Shown here: one piece after another, positions 44,042 through 51,793 of the stretch
Position numbering within the stretch: position 1 is the first letter of the stretch
Layout: every line of letters starts with the position of its first letter
From: CAIWKO01 sp964469155
GTDB lineage: Bacteria > Bacteroidota > Bacteroidia > Bacteroidales > CAIWKO01
Length of the DNA stretch: 64,000 nucleotides
NCBI GenBank assembly: GCA_964469155.1
Contig: CAYXXU010000005.1
Location: 1 to 64,000, forward strand
Direction: 5' to 3'
The notes under the pieces: generated by a model
Told to the model about the DNA's origin: nothing
Database searches by the model: none
What the model saw: only the letters and a program-made list of their open reading frames with translations
Translations under genes and position numbers: made by a program

Positions 44042-45313
44042 TTAATTGAAAAATTCCGAAATTGTTTTATAAGCATCTTGATACCCAAGTTCACCTGCTT
44101 TGTTTAAATCACTTAATGAAGCTTCTATATCACCAAGTAAATAATATGCAATACCTCTGTTGTGATAAGCAAAAGTATTAATAGGATCGATTTCAATTGA
44201 CATTGAATTATCGGAAATTGCACCAATATAATCTCCAAGTAATTGTTTTACAATAGCCCTACTATTATAAGCTGAAGTATTCATCGGATCAAGTTCAATC
44301 GCTTTAGTATAATCAGTAATTGCTTCATCATAATTTAATAAATCATGGTAACAGAGTCCTCTATTATAATAAGCACATGCAGCTTTAGGGTTTATCTTAA
44401 TTGAAAATGTATAATCAGCAATTGCTCCGTCATAATCTTGGATATCTGATTTCTCAACTCCACTGTAATAATAATCTTGTGCCTTTTTTAATTCAATGGA
44501 AGATAAATTAAGATAATTAGAATTTAAATTATTACTCGTACTTATATTCTGTTTGACAATTTCTCTAAAATTAATAGCATCAACATGACTAGGGCTAATT
44601 TCTAAAACCTTATTAAAATCATCCAAAGCGCCGAAGAAATCATTTAAATAAAATTTTGCTACTCCTTTGCCATAGTAAGCCTCAAAAAACATTGAATCAA
44701 GTTCAATTGCCTTTTCGTAATCGATTATTGCTTCTTGATAATCACCCATTGAATACTTTGCATCTCCTCTGTCGAAATAAGCATGTTCATAATCAGGAGC
44801 TAACTCAATAACTTTCGAATAATCTTGGATTGATCCTTCATAATCTGATAAAAATAATTTAGCTAATGCTCTCCTTTCATAGATTTCAAAATTTTTTGGC
44901 GAAATTTCTATAGCCTTTGTAAAATCTATTATAGCATCATTGTAATAATTGAGGGACAAATTTGCAAATCCTCTGCTATTATATACATCAGCACCAGCAT
45001 CAATATTATCAATTTTTATAACCTCACTAAAATCACAGATAGCCTCAAAGTAATCATTAAAAATGTTAAACGAAATTTCCCCTCTTCTATAATAAGCCGC
45101 TGCGCATTTAGGTTGAAATTCTATGCATTTAGTATACGCTGTAATTGCATTTTTATAATTTCCGGTAGCTTCTAATATACATCCCCTTATGTAATATGAA
45201 TCTGAATTCTCCGGTTCCATCTCTAAACACATAGCAATATCCATAAGGGCCTCTTCAAATTCCCCTCTTTCGCAATTAGCAATTGCGCTATTATTCAAAG
45301 CCAATCCGTTCAT
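44042..45313 (-). CDS. TPR-repeat protein
   Basis: The 423-residue protein consists of about eleven tetratricopeptide repeats of 34 residues (for example AYYRRGEISFNIFNDYFEAI, VYNSRGFANLSLNYYNDAI, AYYNRGLCYHDLLNYDEAI), with one non-repeat linker near residues 255-285 (SNNLNSNYLNLSS). No signal peptide is seen, so it is probably a cytoplasmic scaffold. Its first 13 codons are nearly identical (37 of 39 bases) to those of the small gene at 46777-46977. It lies in the AT-rich islet. Confidence 0.85.
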   Translation of the reverse strand: MNGLALNNSAIANCERGEFEEALMDIAMCLEMEPENSDSYYIRGCILEATGNYKNAITAYTKCIEFQPKCAAAYYRRGEISFNIFNDYFEAICDFSEVIKIDNIDAGADVYNSRGFANLSLNYYNDAIIDFTKAIEISPKNFEIYERRALAKLFLSDYEGSIQDYSKVIELAPDYEHAYFDRGDAKYSMGDYQEAIIDYEKAIELDSMFFEAYYGKGVAKFYLNDFFGALDDFNKVLEISPSHVDAINFREIVKQNISTSNNLNSNYLNLSSIELKKAQDYYYSGVEKSDIQDYDGAIADYTFSIKINPKAACAYYNRGLCYHDLLNYDEAITDYTKAIELDPMNTSAYNSRAIVKQLLGDYIGAISDNSMSIEIDPINTFAYHNRGIAYYLLGDIEASLSDLNKAGELGYQDAYKTISEFFN

Positions 45314-45509
45314 TATTATTTAGTACTTATTTTTTCTGTGGGCTCTGTATTTTCAAATTGCTTCCCCTTTCATTTATTAATGTTTCCCTGTATTGATTAT
45401 AATTTATTTTGAAATTGTTCCATGAGCTTTATTGCTTGACATTTATATTAGCCTGTACTTTTATTAAATAATAATGTCGAAAATCATTTTTTTCAATAGA
45501 AAATATTTC

Positions 45510-46352
45510 TCAAGTTTCGATATCTTTTCCCAATATTTCATGCATTTCAGGATCAATAGTATCTCGAATATCTTCAGTCCAAATACTCACCACATTTCCA
45601 TCTTCAGTTTTAAATCTAACTATTCCAAAATGCTCTATTCCAAGCTCGATATTTTTTTCAATTATTTCTATTTCATCAGATTTCAATTCTGGCATCCCTA
45701 TTAAAGATTCTCCAAATTTTTTATAAGATGTACTATTTTCCTCGAAAAATAAAATAACACCTTTATCGTAGCGTTTATTAAAATATGGATGGTTGCAAGC
45801 AAAGTCCTCTACAGAAAAATATGAGTTATCATGTTGGTATGATTCAAATGAAATAAAATAATCCTCAGGAGGCCCATCAGCTTTATTTAAATATGCTTCT
45901 ATTGCTGTGTTGAAAGATGAAATGAAATTTAAACATCCTAACAAAATAATATTTAAACGAGAATCGTCGTTTTGAATATTTTTATCATTGTAACGTTTTG
46001 CCAAAACTTCATACTGCCATTGCTCTAGTTTATAAGGAGGCTCCTTACGTTTAGCATTTTCTTTATCCAAAAATATATTCCCTAATCCATCTTTACACTG
46101 GTTTACTATTGATATAATTTGATTTAGTTTAAAAATTCCTAATACTTTTCTAGTAGAGACTCTTTTTGAATTTTTATTTATATATACATCAATATTGAAC
46201 TGTGAATAACTTAGCCTGTCTTCCGTATTATGTCTTAAAATATTGGAATACATTAAAAAAGTATTCCCTCTATTCCTATCTAATCCCAAAGTAATTGTAT
46301 TCATGAAATTTTCAACACTTTCGAATATTATGTGATGTGATCCTCTTTTCAT
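45510..46352 (-). CDS. Orphan hypothetical protein
   Basis: The 280-residue protein is not recognised. It has no signal peptide or membrane helix. The C-terminal part (GIVRFKTEDGNVVSIWTEDI) looks like two strands of a small beta domain; the N-terminal part contains FESVENFMNTITLGLDRN. The codon use is AT-rich, like its neighbours. The 196 bp between it and the TPR gene show nothing clear. Function unknown. Confidence 0.65.
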   Translation of the reverse strand: MKRGSHHIIFESVENFMNTITLGLDRNRGNTFLMYSNILRHNTEDRLSYSQFNIDVYINKNSKRVSTRKVLGIFKLNQIISIVNQCKDGLGNIFLDKENAKRKEPPYKLEQWQYEVLAKRYNDKNIQNDDSRLNIILLGCLNFISSFNTAIEAYLNKADGPPEDYFISFESYQHDNSYFSVEDFACNHPYFNKRYDKGVILFFEENSTSYKKFGESLIGMPELKSDEIEIIEKNIELGIEHFGIVRFKTEDGNVVSIWTEDIRDTIDPEMHEILGKDIET

Positions 46353-46475
46353 TTTATTATAGATTTATTGTACTCAACAGAAACCTGGTTATATTACAAT
46401 AATCAAATTCAAGTAAAATCGTTACAAAATTCGATTACCAATAAATTTTAATTCTTATTTGACTATTAATTGTTT

Positions 46476-46706
46476 TCATTGTTTTGTTTTAATATCACCA
46501 TGTTTCACATTTTCAAATCGTTTAAAAACACCATTAGTATCTAATTCTCTTATCAAATAATCAAATCCTGGACTTACGAAGGTAGGTTGATTAAAAGGTG
46601 AAGCACCTAGCCCTTTATAGGGATTTTCTTTGTCTCCAATAATTTCAAAAGTTTTGTCAGGATACAAATTCCATATTACAATTGTTCCAATTTCGAATGT
46701 TACCAT
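46476..46706 (-). CDS. Small orphan protein, beta-rich
   Basis: The 76-residue protein starts MVTFEIGTIVIWNLYPDKTF and continues in short strands (FEIIGDKENPYKGLG, FDYLIRELDTNGVFKRFENV), which suggests a small SH3-like barrel. It has no signal peptide. It is alone between two longer genes and the reading frame is well bounded, but short length keeps confidence moderate. Confidence 0.5.
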   Translation of the reverse strand: MVTFEIGTIVIWNLYPDKTFEIIGDKENPYKGLGASPFNQPTFVSPGFDYLIRELDTNGVFKRFENVKHGDIKTKQ

Positions 46707-46776
46707 TTTTTTAATTTTATACTATTTCTAATTTTTATTTTCATTATCCTCTCGATCGTAAATGGGAGCGAGATGA

Positions 46777-46977
46777 TTATTTTAATTCTGCTAATAATTT
46801 TGTAAAGAATTTCTCGGTATCAATTATTAATTTGTCATTGAGATCTTTCTTCGTTATAATAATATTATAATATTTTGTCAGTTCAAGTTTATTGTCAGGC
46901 ATTAACTCTACCAATTCTATGAAATCGTTATTACTAATATTAGCAATTGCACTATTATTAAAAGCCAATCCGTTCAT
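46777..46977 (-). CDS. Small protein sharing its first 13 codons with the TPR gene
   Basis: The 66-residue product starts MNGLAFNNSAIAN. The TPR protein at 44042-45313 starts MNGLALNNSAIAN. At DNA level 46939-46977 and 45275-45313 agree at 37 of 39 positions, and the bases just before the ATG are similar as well. The remaining 53 residues are not related to TPR repeats. It could be a real small gene or the remains of a duplicated gene with a replaced body. It ends 12 bp upstream of nothing recognisable; the gene at 46990 precedes it by 12 bp. Confidence 0.5.
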   Translation of the reverse strand: MNGLAFNNSAIANISNNDFIELVELMPDNKLELTKYYNIIITKKDLNDKLIIDTEKFFTKLLAELK

Positions 46978-46989
46978 TATAATTAATTC

Positions 46990-47328
46990 CTAACTTTTGT
47001 TTTCCTTTTTCCAAACAAGGATATCATTTATTAATGTAATTACTAAAAACACTGCCCAAATTACATCAACTACGTTCCAAATTGTTCTCCCAAGCGGTAT
47101 TTTTATTAGAGGATTGATTAAGATTGCCGAGCAAATCCAAATTATCATTAAAACTTTATTTTCTTTTTTACTATCAAAGTATGCCAGTATAATAAAACCT
47201 GTTAACCCAAGAACCCGAATAAATTGATAATAGCCATATGGCATATCAAGCAAACAACATAAAAATAATATTGAAAGTAATAGCTTAGTTGCTATTTTAA
47301 TATAGTTAAACTGCAATTCATCTGTCAT
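46990..47328 (-). CDS. Small integral membrane protein (DUF6804-like)
   Basis: The 112-residue protein has four hydrophobic helices (about 11-27, 35-50, 60-77 and 86-103) and the stretch MPYGYYQFIRVLG, which resembles the DUF6804 family; the family name is tentative. It probably sits in the inner membrane. Function unknown. It is on the same strand as the rest of the AT-rich islet and 12 bp from the next gene, so co-transcription is likely. Confidence 0.65.
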   Translation of the reverse strand: MTDELQFNYIKIATKLLLSILFLCCLLDMPYGYYQFIRVLGLTGFIILAYFDSKKENKVLMIIWICSAILINPLIKIPLGRTIWNVVDVIWAVFLVITLINDILVWKKENKS

Positions 47329-47357
47329 AATTTATTTTTCTCCTTTCAATTAGTCGC

Positions 47358-47864
47358 TCAATTATTATTTAATCGTTTTTTAATTTCGTATTTCAAAAAA
47401 TAGAAGATCAATAAAATAATTATGGGTGAAAAAGAATAAACAAAAAATTCTAAGCTTCCATAATCTTCAATATCATCAGTTTCAAATGGCCAGAAATATG
47501 AAGAAGAATAATAATCATTATTCCTTCTTAATAAAAAAATAAAATTTAGTAAAATCCAGATAAAAACAATAATTATTGAAATATTATATTTTCTAACAAA
47601 CCACTTAAAATTAACAGAAATACTGTCTCTTAATAAATAATAAATGAAAAATAATAAAATTGGAATAATTGTATAAAAGAAAAACTCCTTAATATCATAA
47701 TCACCAAGATCAGATTTTTGATCAAAAGGCCAGAATTTATTAGTTTCATATCCCCCGTTTGTAAAAAACAACACAAAATGAAGTAAAAACCAAATAAGAT
47801 ATATTCCAATAGGAACTTTATTCTTTTCGATAAAATCTTTGAATTTATTTTTAGTGTTTTCCAT
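47358..47864 (-). CDS. Membrane protein with internal duplication
   Basis: The 168-residue protein has four membrane helices in two copies of the same unit. Copy 1 has PIGIYLIWFLLHFVLFF, then NKFWPFDQKSDLGDYDIKEF; copy 2 has NISIIIVFIWILLNFIFLL, then SYFWPFETDDIEDYGSLEF. Each is followed by a second helix. The shared core is FWPF-x(6)-DYxxxEF. Similar FWPF-containing small membrane proteins occur in Bacteroidota; no function is known. Confidence 0.7.
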   Translation of the reverse strand: MENTKNKFKDFIEKNKVPIGIYLIWFLLHFVLFFTNGGYETNKFWPFDQKSDLGDYDIKEFFFYTIIPILLFFIYYLLRDSISVNFKWFVRKYNISIIIVFIWILLNFIFLLRRNNDYYSSSYFWPFETDDIEDYGSLEFFVYSFSPIIILLIFYFLKYEIKKRLNNN

Positions 47865-47880
47865 AATTATAAAATGTATT

Positions 47881-48450
47881 TTATTTATTTTCTTCCGTAA
47901 TATCTAGAGAATAATCAATTAATTTCCCCTTAAACACTGTAAGCATTTTATCTTCATCAAAACTGAGAAATGTATAAGCAAATGCGTCACCGTCTTCAAT
48001 ATCAGCATCATAAATAATTTGAGGAATCGAAGTTGTTACTTTGATTATTTGAATTATAAAGGCTCCTGTTCTTGATTTATAACTCTTAAAAAAATTTGCG
48101 GTGGATTTCTTTGTAAACATTATATAGCCAATATATTTTTTCTGCCCTTCTTCTCTTTCTCTATCATCTATTACTTTAATTAAATAATTACTATCTTCTT
48201 TTGCAATATCGCATATTCTTCCTTTAAAGAGCATTAATCTTTTATCGTTAATAAACATTTCTTCATAGTCAAAAGAATATTTATCCGTTAAGTCCCAATC
48301 TGAGACTGCATTATATTTCAGTGCAATTTCATTTGCAGATTTCTCATTTATCTTATCAAATTCCTTTTGAATTTTTTCATTTTTCGATTCACATGAAATT
48401 AGAAGAACTGATAAACCAATTACCGCTGCCAATTTTGATAAAATATTCAT
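47881..48450 (-). CDS. Lipoprotein of unknown function
   Basis: The 189-residue protein has a lipoprotein signal, MNILSKLAAVIGLSVLLISC, with Cys20 as the lipid anchor. The mature part is charged and contains FKGRICDIAKEDSNYLIKV and FKGKLIDYSLDI near the two ends, a possible internal repeat (FKG-K/R-I/L-x-D). It is probably an envelope protein. Neighbours on both sides are small membrane proteins. Confidence 0.7.
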   Translation of the reverse strand: MNILSKLAAVIGLSVLLISCESKNEKIQKEFDKINEKSANEIALKYNAVSDWDLTDKYSFDYEEMFINDKRLMLFKGRICDIAKEDSNYLIKVIDDREREEGQKKYIGYIMFTKKSTANFFKSYKSRTGAFIIQIIKVTTSIPQIIYDADIEDGDAFAYTFLSFDEDKMLTVFKGKLIDYSLDITEENK

Positions 48451-48488
48451 TTATAAATATTTATTTAAGGTTTTAAATTTATTCAGTG

Positions 48489-49238
48489 TCAATTATGTTT
48501 TCCATTTTTACTTTCTTGAAAACCCTCGTAAATCCAAAAAACAACAAAAACGGCAAGCCAATAACAAAATATTGATATCGCTACATAAATAAAGAACAAC
48601 AACCAGTCAAATTTGTATTCTTCCCTTTCAATTAAAAAAGAGACGATAAATGGTATTAATAAACTTCCAGTAATTAATATTCTCAAAACACCCTTATGCA
48701 AATTCCTTAATTGATTAATACGATTATAAAAAAATGGCATTTTAGTTTTTTTAATGCCTTTCTTTAATGTAAAAGAATGTTTTTTTTCTATAACTGGTTT
48801 TGCAATTTCTTTCGATGACTTTTCAACTAAATAATGGGGGCCAGCGGGCATATTTACTACCATTGTATTTGATATTGTATCGTGCCAACCCAGGGGTTTA
48901 TTTGCAAAAAAAGTCAAAGGATCAAATGGGATTAATCTTAAAAATGTTCTCCCAATTATTTGTCCAAAAGTGGGTTTTGTAAAGGCTCTGCCGTTGATTA
49001 TAAATGTACCCATTACAAATTTACCTATAGTTCTATTGAAAATACCTTCCAATAAAATATAATAACCTAAAAAGATGTACCAAAATATAGGCGTGTTAGG
49101 ATTATAATCATTACTAATTACCAGAATTAAAGCTACTGTAGACACTAATATTACTGTATCAATAAAAGTCCCTAAAAGTCTCCTCCACCATACTGCAAGT
49201 GTGAATGGATTATAATCGATTTCATTACGGTCTTCCAT
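48489..49238 (-). CDS. RDD family membrane protein
   Basis: The 249-residue protein has an RDD-type domain in its N-terminal 140 residues: WWRRLLGTFIDTVILVS gives the Arg and Asp of the first helix, and IFNRTIGKFVMG the next motif. Two further helices lie near 185-205 and 215-240. Some RDD proteins have been linked to ion transport, but a role cannot be given here. It is the first gene of the AT-rich minus-strand run. Confidence 0.75.
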   Translation of the reverse strand: MEDRNEIDYNPFTLAVWWRRLLGTFIDTVILVSTVALILVISNDYNPNTPIFWYIFLGYYILLEGIFNRTIGKFVMGTFIINGRAFTKPTFGQIIGRTFLRLIPFDPLTFFANKPLGWHDTISNTMVVNMPAGPHYLVEKSSKEIAKPVIEKKHSFTLKKGIKKTKMPFFYNRINQLRNLHKGVLRILITGSLLIPFIVSFLIEREEYKFDWLLFFIYVAISIFCYWLAVFVVFWIYEGFQESKNGKHN

Positions 49239-49450
49239 AAATTTTAAAAGTTATTGATTATAAAAATAACCTTGCTTTGGATATTGGTTTCTATTTTCTT
49301 TATTTTTTTCACTAATCCCAATGTCGCGGAGAATTGCAATCCCTATTTTTTCAATTCCTTACAATATCTTCTTAATCATTTCCATAAGCGGTTCAGTCAA
49401 TTTCCCTTCAAAAATAACATATTCCCACTTCAATCAAAAAAAATTAACAT

Positions 49451-49487
49451 AAAAAAAACTCCCGCCGCTTTTTCCAGCTACGGGAGT
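49451..49487 (-). terminator. Intrinsic terminator after the 49531 gene
   Basis: ACTCCCG (49458-49464) pairs with CGGGAGT (49481-49487). On the minus strand a run of eight T residues follows (49451-49458). It marks the boundary between the helical protein gene and the AT-rich islet. The rest of 49239-49530 holds no convincing gene. Confidence 0.8.
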
Positions 49488-49530
49488 CTTCCATTTTCAA
49501 ATTATATCATTAAATAATTTTCAAATTTCC

Positions 49531-50508
49531 TCAAATTATCTCATCTATCGCAATCTCTCCATCCACCGCATTACTTTCATTAGCCACAAACAAATAAACT
49601 TGATCAGGGTAACCAAGTTCAGCCGAATTGCGGGTAGCCTCATCCCCTGCAATAATATTCCATTTTTCATCCGGAATTGTCTCCGGAACATCGGGAGTAG
49701 CTTGTGTCCAATAAACCAAATCACCGTCTCCCAGATTGGTAAACAAATAAATTTTTCCTTCCAAAATTTTAAAAGGAATCGGCACTATTTTCAATGCAGG
49801 AATTTTAATATCAAATTCTCCGGGGGTTCCTCCGCCTTCAGTGTCACTGCTTTTTCTGTGGCCTTGCATATGCAGCTTGCGGCATTTCCGATATAACGTA
49901 AAGAAATAAGGATTCTTTTTCTTAAAAGGTTTGGCAGCCAAATCCAGTTTATTCTTCATAAAATCAACCAGCTCATGATATTTCTTATCCCTGAAGATAG
50001 TGTCAGCATCAGTTATTTTTATTTGCTCTTCAGGCTTATTCATTTCAGCGGTAAATTTGCTAAGTGTATCCTGCAAATTTGTCAGGTCGGCGGGCAAATA
50101 ACCATGGTCAGCAAGGTTAACAATATCTATTTCACCAATCGCTGAAACCAGATTCTCACCAACCAGAATCAATTCCTTCCCACCCATATTTGACAAATCG
50201 GTAGGTGTATAATGCGCCATATCAATCACCAGGTTGCTGCGGTCTTCTGCCCCCCACGACCTGACGGCATCATATCCCAATTCAATTTCAACCGTAACTA
50301 AATTTCTGGCAACCTGTTTGTCTTTTGCCAGTCCGGTCGTTTTCGTAAGCACCTTTTTATTGGCCTGCAGCAGGTCTTTTAGAATCAACTTACCTTGTGC
50401 AACACGGGTTACAAAAATAGGAACCACGGTTAATGAAGCGGCATTGGCATCACATGCACTAAACACAACTTCACATGATCTGATGTAAATTTTCTGAGTA
50501 TCGTTCAT
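49531..50508 (-). CDS. Helical protein with C-terminal beta domain shared with the 24376 gene
   Basis: The 325-residue protein has no signal peptide. Residues about 1-195 are mostly helical, with an N-terminal IYIRSCEVVFSACDANAASL. A basic stretch (KKKNPYFFTLYRKCRKL) and a Gly-rich linker (SDTEGGGTPGEF) lead to a beta domain. Residues 254-325 (TNLGDGDLVYWTQATPD, VPETIPDEKWNII, QVYLFVANESNAVDGEIAID) align with the C-terminus of the protein at 24376-25350. Function unknown. It has a promoter at 50575-50607 and its own terminator. Confidence 0.75.
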   Translation of the reverse strand: MNDTQKIYIRSCEVVFSACDANAASLTVVPIFVTRVAQGKLILKDLLQANKKVLTKTTGLAKDKQVARNLVTVEIELGYDAVRSWGAEDRSNLVIDMAHYTPTDLSNMGGKELILVGENLVSAIGEIDIVNLADHGYLPADLTNLQDTLSKFTAEMNKPEEQIKITDADTIFRDKKYHELVDFMKNKLDLAAKPFKKKNPYFFTLYRKCRKLHMQGHRKSSDTEGGGTPGEFDIKIPALKIVPIPFKILEGKIYLFTNLGDGDLVYWTQATPDVPETIPDEKWNIIAGDEATRNSAELGYPDQVYLFVANESNAVDGEIAIDEII

Positions 50509-50574
50509 GACTTTTTTTGTATTAAATGATTAATAAATTAGGAATAACTAAAACTTATCTCATTTCAGAGACAT

Positions 50575-50607
50575 CAAAGATATAACAACTAATTTTCAAA
50601 AAACAAA
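50575..50607 (-). promoter_or_regulatory. Promoter of the 49531 gene
   Basis: On the minus strand, TATCTTTG (50575-50582) matches TAnnTTTG and TTTG (50604-50607) lies 21 bp upstream. The leader is about 60 nt. Confidence 0.65.
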
Positions 50608-51013
50608 ATATTGGATGTGTATTTTTCAACATTTATGTTAATAACTCATTACTTATTAACACTCTTCATCCGGAATCCCACATCAAATAAATAAAACCAG
50701 TTTCTTGATTTGTTAATAAAATATATTGCGATCAATAAAGTTAGAAATAAGAAAATTAGTAAATGTAAAACTTATCCCCTGCCTGGCAATCGCATTCCAT
50801 ATTATTACAAGATTCTTATCATCCTATTCATTCAATCAACTCCATTACCTTTCCTGTATTTCTATTCCTCAGTATCGGGAACGGTTCAGACATTTCCTCA
50901 AACTGCCATTTTGTCACAAATACTCCCATAAAATTAAAAATACACCCTCCCTGATCAATTCAGAGGACTCATTTCCTTATCAAATAATTTATAATACTGT
51001 ATTATAGTTCATT

Positions 51014-51445
51014 ACAGTAAATCTTAAAGCTTTTTAAAGTAATCACGGACACAAATAAAGCAATCTGGGAAGCTGCTAAAGTGTTATTGTACCCTTTTAA
51101 AGTAAAAAGGGAAGCGATTTAAAGTAAAAAAGCAGCCAAAAAAGCGATCTGGAACGAGATAATAGTAAAATGGAATGTATATAAAGTAAAAAAGTAAGGT
51201 TTTAAAGTAAAAAGGCAAGCCAAAAAAGTGTTTTTGCTAGGTCATATGTATCCTTGTAAAGTACAAAAGTATTCTGGCAGGGTGCTAAAGTAAAAAGGTA
51301 AGGTGCTAAAGTAAAAAGGCAAGGTTTTCATGTTTGCTGGAAAGGTGGTTAGGTAACACGAATGCTGCCATTATGTCAGAGGCAACCCAAAAAAGTAAAA
51401 ATGCAACCCCAAATAGTAATCCCGAATGTATAATTACAAAAATGC
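51014..51445. repeat. Intergenic array 2: about 21 degenerate units of 21 bp
   Basis: The best units read GCTAAAGTAAAAAGGTAAGG plus T. Anchor AAAGT or a variant (AAAGC, ATAGT, TATGT) starts at 51014, 51036, 51057, 51078, 51099, 51121, 51141, 51162, 51183, 51204, 51225, 51245, 51266, 51287, 51308, 51329, 51350, 51372, 51392, 51413 and 51433. Most steps are 21 bp and the 20/22 steps cancel. The unit differs from arrays 1 and 3. It lies in the divergent region between the 49531 gene and the Tol-like gene. The rest of 50509-51793 has no gene; 50610-51010 shows nothing clear. Confidence 0.85.
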
Positions 51446-51469
51446 GAAACCACCTATCTCTTCTTAAAT

Positions 51470-51498
51470 CCGTAGTACGGCTTAAAGCCGTGCTACGG
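51470..51498. repeat. REP-like palindrome
   Basis: CCGTAGTACGGCTT (51470-51483) pairs with AAGCCGTGCTACGG (51485-51498), with one G-T wobble. It is GC-rich in AT-rich surroundings, and lies just after array 2. Confidence 0.7.
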
Positions 51499-51793
51499 TT
51501 AAAAACAATTCCTCTGTGCATCTCCTCGTTACCTCTGTGAACTTCCGTGTTCCAACTCCTCCTCTCCGTACATCTGTGAAATCTGCTGGAAACTCCTCAA
51601 CAATTTAACAATAGAACAATTTAACCATCTTCATCTTTTATGTCGAGCATAGTCGAGACACCCACCTTCCTTCTTCTATGTGCCCTTATGCATTCTTAGT
51701 TTTCTATGTTTCTATGTGCCTATGTGTTTAATCCTATCTTCTAACTTTTTCCCTCCCGTCTTCAAAAAAAGTAGTAACTTTACACTATATTTT

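Noticed and set aside
49254..49517. Small plus-strand gene of 87 codons
   Set aside because: It runs through the terminator at 49451-49487 and has no motif.
50710..51007. Small plus-strand genes upstream of array 2, with weak similarity to the region at 49310-49440
   Set aside because: Only short matching words (such as CGGTTCAG) were seen; the frames overlap each other and have no supporting signal.
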